A DNA stretch of 64,000 nt from Bradyrhizobium sp. CB2312 (GTDB lineage Bacteria > Pseudomonadota > Alphaproteobacteria > Rhizobiales > Xanthobacteraceae): the NCBI RefSeq assembly GCF_029714425.1, contig NZ_CP121668.1, forward strand, positions 4,237,501 through 4,301,500. The letters run 5' to 3'. A program made the position numbers and the translations under genes. Of the stretch, positions 61,127 to 64,000 are shown in pieces. The notes beneath the pieces were generated by a model. It was not told the origin of the DNA. It searched no databases and saw only the letters and a program-made list of their open reading frames with translations. How positions within the stretch are numbered: the stretch's first letter is position 1; every line of letters starts with the position of its first letter.

Positions 61127-62963
61127 GTTTGCCGGTGTCCGGCTCGAGGCCGAGGGTGCGGCCGGGGAAGCCTGCGGCGTCGAAATAACGCTGGCTGCCG
61201 ACGCGCTGCACGTTGAGCACGGTCTCCAGACCGTTCTCGGACTTCTTCTTCGACCGCTCCACGGTCTTGTAGGCCTTCGGCACGATGCCGTTCGGTAGCG
61301 CCTCCGACATCACACGGCCGACGAGGCCCCCGTTGCCCGAGCTGCGCAGGCCGAGGAGCTGGGCCGCGGTCATGCCGACGTCGGCATTGCTGACCGGGAT
61401 CTCGCTGACATAGGCGGTTTTGAAGTCCGGACCGATGGCGGCCATGAAGTTCATGGTGTCGCCGCGGCTGAAGCTGCCATGCATGCCCTGGCCCTGGCGC
61501 AGCACGGTGTCGGCGACCTGCACCGAGCAGTTGGTCGGCGCCTCGCCGCACTCGCTGGCATAGGACCGGAAGTTGACGACGATCGCCGGTGTCGGCGTCG
61601 CCGACTTGCCGCGCAGGTTGATGCTCGACAGCGGCAGCGTGCCGGGGAAGCGGCCGAGGGAGTCGTCGACGAACAGGCCCGAGACGTAGTCCTGCTCGAG
61701 CAGCGCCTTGATCGTCTTCGCGGCGAGCTTCTTGTCCTTGTTGGGCAGGTAGATCAGGTCCGAGCCGCCATTGGTGGCGATGACGAGATCGGGTTTCTCG
61801 GGATTGGCTCCGAGCACGCCGTTGCCGGCTTTGGGATGCTTGTTGCCTTCGACCTTGGCGTTCTTGTCGTTGGGGTCGAACAGCGGCAGGTCGAGCGCCT
61901 TGGCGAGATCGATCGCCAAAAAGCCCATCGGCAAGAAGTCCTTCGGCGTGTCGTCATAGCTCAGCTTGACCGAGGGGCTGGTCTTGCTCTCCTTGGAGAT
62001 GGTCGAGAAGCCGTGGTCGGCCTGGATCATGATGTTGGTGTTGGCGGCAAGGCCAAGCTCGTCCAGCGCCTTGCGGATCTGGGCGAGGTTGTTGTCGGCG
62101 TTCTTGATGCTCGCCATCGTGCTCGGGCCGTTGATGCCCGGCATGATCTGGTTGAGGCTGTCGCCCTGGTTATGCTGGGTGCCATCAGGGTCGCGCGACC
62201 AGAACACCAGCACGAACGGCTTGTTGCGCGCCTTGAACATCGGCAGCACCACCTTGGCGGCGACGTCGGCGAAATAGGCCTGCTGGGCGACGTTGGCGAC
62301 CGTGGTGCCCGGCGTCTTGGCATCGCCCGCCTTGCCGTTGTCGCCACGGCTCGGGGTGGTGAGGGGCAGGTTCGCCTTGGTGAGCGCGTCCTTCATCTCG
62401 TCCGAGAGCGCCACACCGTTCTTGCCGCCGGTGGAATCGTCGATGACGACCGAGTGCTGGCCCGGCTTCTCGGGATGGTCGGTGTGGTCGAACTGATAGG
62501 TCGGGCCGACCTTGCCGATCGCCGCGGTGCTGAGGCCCTTGTCGCGGGCCATCTTCAGGATGGTCTCTTCGTTGAGATAGTCGCCCTTGAAATGCTCGTC
62601 GATGTCGCCGAGGACGGCGTCGTTCTCGATGAAGGGGACCACGGTGTCGCCGGCGGGGACGGAGGTGTAGTTGGTCCAGATCGTGTTGGAGAACACGCCG
62701 GTATCGCCGAGATAATGGCCGGTCGAGATCGCCGAGCCGTTCGCCATGGTGAAGGTCGGGAACAGCGAGTGCGAATTCTTGAAGTTGACGCCCTTGTCGC
62801 GGACCTCGGCCATTGCGGGTGCCGTCTCCGGCGTCACCTTCAGCGCGCGCAGGCCGTCCGGAATGAACAGGATCAGGTTGCGGGGCGTGTTGTTCTGGGC
62901 GGAGGCAAATCCGGTGGACAGTACTGTCAGTCCGGCTGACAGCAACACCAGTGAACGGCGCAT
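61107..62963 (-). CDS. Secreted type I phosphodiesterase/alkaline-phosphatase-family enzyme
   Basis: This 618-residue periplasmic enzyme belongs to the alkaline phosphatase superfamily (nucleotide pyrophosphatase/phosphodiesterase-like). A signal peptide (SLVLLSAGLTVLSTGFASAQ) follows the ATG at 62963. The metal and nucleophile set includes LFIPDGLR (Asp), SLFPTFTMANGSAIS (Thr nucleophile), FWSRDPDGTQHNQGDS and IMIQADHGFST. The rest is a long C-terminal region with VNFRSYASECGEAPTNC. A Pho box 69 bp upstream suggests induction when phosphate is low. The physiological ester is unknown. Confidence 0.88.
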   Translation of the reverse strand: MRRSLVLLSAGLTVLSTGFASAQNNTPRNLILFIPDGLRALKVTPETAPAMAEVRDKGVNFKNSHSLFPTFTMANGSAISTGHYLGDTGVFSNTIWTNYTSVPAGDTVVPFIENDAVLGDIDEHFKGDYLNEETILKMARDKGLSTAAIGKVGPTYQFDHTDHPEKPGQHSVVIDDSTGGKNGVALSDEMKDALTKANLPLTTPSRGDNGKAGDAKTPGTTVANVAQQAYFADVAAKVVLPMFKARNKPFVLVFWSRDPDGTQHNQGDSLNQIMPGINGPSTMASIKNADNNLAQIRKALDELGLAANTNIMIQADHGFSTISKESKTSPSVKLSYDDTPKDFLPMGFLAIDLAKALDLPLFDPNDKNAKVEGNKHPKAGNGVLGANPEKPDLVIATNGGSDLIYLPNKDKKLAAKTIKALLEQDYVSGLFVDDSLGRFPGTLPLSSINLRGKSATPTPAIVVNFRSYASECGEAPTNCSVQVADTVLRQGQGMHGSFSRGDTMNFMAAIGPDFKTAYVSEIPVSNADVGMTAAQLLGLRSSGNGGLVGRVMSEALPNGIVPKAYKTVERSKKKSENGLETVLNVQRVGSQRYFDAAGFPGRTLGLEPDTGKQKTAGK

Positions 62964-63031
62964 CGTGGTCTCCTAGCGGTGAGGCGGCATGGCCGCCGAC
63001 CGCGGCCCCCGCCTTCGTTTAGTTTTGCTGT

Positions 63032-63049
63032 ATGACAGTTTTGTTACAA
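63032..63049 (-). promoter_or_regulatory. Pho box upstream of the phosphodiesterase gene
   Basis: On the minus strand TTGTAAC-AAAA-CTGTCAT forms the 7-4-7 direct repeat of a PhoB site, close to the consensus CTGTCAT-N4-CTGTCAT. It is 69 bp from the start codon of the enzyme gene, a normal activator position. Confidence 0.7.
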
Positions 63050-63120
63050 GAGGCGGAGGGGTATGAAATAGGGTTGGGGAGGGCCTCAACCTCACGGACA
63101 AGTCATTGCGAGCGTACTTT

Positions 63121-63205
63121 GTAGGATGGGTAGAGCGAAGCGAAACCCATCATGCGTCCCCGTAGACAAAAGGTGATGGGTTTCGCTTCGCTCTACCCAT
63201 CCTAC
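63121..63205. repeat. Repeat family D
   Basis: GTAGGATGGGTAGAGCGAAG and CTTCGCTCTACCCATCCTAC arms with inner GAAACCCATC / GATGGGTTTC. It is preceded by a GTCATTGCGAGC half-arm of family A at 63,102, hinting again at nested or adjacent insertion. Confidence 0.85.
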
Positions 63206-63224
63206 GGCCTCCCAGACACAGCTT

Positions 63225-63690
63225 CGCATCCTCGCGGCGCATTTCGCCCGAGCTTTGCTGCATCTCATCACCCCCAGTGAAAGAGGGCGCAGGGAAGACC
63301 GGGTGCCGGCCGGGCACCCACGGTCCACTGTGCGAAAGGTGGCAACAAGAATTTGCACAGCGGCATACAGGTGAAGCCAAGCATCCGGCCTTCCCTGCGC
63401 AGTGGTTGGAACGGCGTATGTCGTGCTCTCCCCGGGGAGCGATGCACCATTGCCCCCGTCGCCGTGCAGATGGCTGATGCGCGTGCCCGGTCGGGCCGCC
63501 ACATCACCGCAAGACTTGACGCACAGACCCCGGGCGTCAGGACCACACGATTTTGCCGTACGTGAACCGCACCCGTCGCTGGCGCGACGCTCTCGCTCAC
63601 GGTTGCCCGCCCTGCGAAGCTTTTCGCGCCGATGTGATCCACGCCCACCGCCGCCCAGCCCACGTTCGTGACGATCGCGATACGCCCCTC
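63225..63690 (-). repeat. Long dispersed repeat K, copy 2, with structured core
   Basis: This is the inverted homologue of 32,210-32,625. The outer stem (63,287-63,302 with 63,385-63,400) and inner stem (CCACTGTGC 63,325-63,333 with GCACAGCGG 63,355-63,363) are kept, while the loop between the inner arms differs completely (GAAAGGTGGCAACAAGAATTT here). Small ORFs over it are artefacts of the repeat. Confidence 0.8.
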
Positions 63691-63823
63691 TTTCTTGGGC
63701 CGGAGTGCGCAATACTTAACAAAAATCCGAATTCGAATAAAGAGAATTATATTGTCGCCGTGCCGTTGACCCGAATCTGGGTGTTTCGCCCCGATGCGGC
63801 GCAAGCAATTGTGGTCAGGACGG
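63691..63823. other. A/T-rich gap before the LuxR-type gene end
   Basis: About 130 bp with an unusually A/T-rich stretch (63,716-63,755, AAAATCCGAATTCGAATAAAG). No gene or clear terminator is seen. Confidence 0.4.
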
Positions 63824-64000
63824 TCAATCCGGTGCGGTCGGCACCCGCGTCCGTGCGAGCGCCTGCGCCGTCGCATAGTCGCCGCCATTGGCCAGATCGC
63901 GGCGGAGCGATGGCGGCGCCGTGTGCAGGGCGTAGATGATCGCGACCTGGGTCCGGTTCTGCAGGCGATATTTTCGCATGATGTTGCCGATATGCGCCCG
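63824..64000 (-). CDS. LuxR-type response regulator, C-terminal part (cut by window edge)
   Basis: The frame reads RAHIGNIMRKYRLQNRTQVAI, the recognition helix and following part of a LuxR/NarL-type HTH (K.AHIxNIxRKxxxxNRTQVAI), then a short tail ending APD before TGA at 63,824. The start and receiver domain lie beyond the window. The call rests on this helix alone. Confidence 0.8.
   Translation of the reverse strand, partial: RAHIGNIMRKYRLQNRTQVAIIYALHTAPPSLRRDLANGGDYATAQALARTRVPTAPD

Noticed and set aside
61479..62939. 486-codon plus-strand frame opposite the phosphodiesterase
   Set aside because: Antisense shadow; the minus-strand protein has signal peptide and metal motifs.
6083..63205. 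Many similar palindromes, considered as a CRISPR-like array
   Set aside because: They are scattered singly between genes, not regularly spaced with unique spacers, and no cas gene is present.

Overview
The window reads as a stretch of Bradyrhizobium (Rhizobiales, Alphaproteobacteria) chromosome. GC is high and third positions are strongly G/C. The gaps carry palindromic repeats that I recognise from this genus, with GTCATTGCGAGG, GTAGGGTGGGCAAAG and CATGATCCGGAAAAG arms. Gene content is free-living and non-symbiotic: an OprP-type porin, an ATP12-family F1 assembly factor, NIPSNAP, GCG/CRPN and GrlR-like small proteins. These assignments come from reading the translations; no database search was run.

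Layout. 1-9.5 kb is a housekeeping block: porin, DegP-type protease overlapping rarA, an RluC/D pseudouridine synthase, ATP12 chaperone, and a FliK-C-like/FlhB-C-like gene pair. 9.5-25.4 kb holds a class D beta-lactamase, several alpha/beta hydrolases, propionyl-CoA carboxylase beta chain, a DUF1326/DUF2182 pair with a metal-ligand look, a GST, a Tat-exported His/Trp-rich protein, an ArsR regulator divergent from a NIPSNAP gene, and a PEP-mutase/isocitrate-lyase-family enzyme. 26-28.3 kb has a TRIC-type channel and a three-haem cytochrome c.

28.5-38.4 kb is the most coherent metabolic block. It encodes a fused 2-oxoacid (indolepyruvate-type) ferredoxin oxidoreductase, an SCP2-like thiolase, its DUF35 partner, a MaoC type-2 enoyl-CoA hydratase, an MFE-2-type SDR, a DapA-family enzyme and a Nudix hydrolase. 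Together these look like a CoA-ester beta-oxidation or side-chain pathway without its acyl-CoA ligase and dehydrogenase. Nearly every gap inside it holds a different repeat family.

38.4-45.2 kb carries a DMT exporter, a large PAS histidine kinase, a GrlR-like protein and small exported proteins. 45.3-52.7 kb is accessory: tRNA-Arg(TCG), decayed coding sequence, an intact IS1182-family element, then a DUF3302/HlyD pair in which the HlyD gene is frameshifted. Around this pair and its neighbours (small exported protein, AraC regulator, small CxxC protein, host-attachment-type protein) lie four FNR/FixK-type boxes, suggesting a low-oxygen regulon. 52.7-64 kb returns to core-like genes: a second DMT exporter, a zincin-like protein, a Lys-rich H1-like protein, photolyase, a Cache chemoreceptor, 1-Cys peroxiredoxin, and a secreted phosphodiesterase/alkaline phosphatase with a good Pho box. 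The window ends in the 3' end of a LuxR-type regulator gene.

The best candidate for something undescribed is a long dispersed repeat, present as an inverted pair at 32.2 kb and 63.3 kb. Its core folds as a nested multi-stem structure, and pairing is kept in both copies while loop sequences differ.
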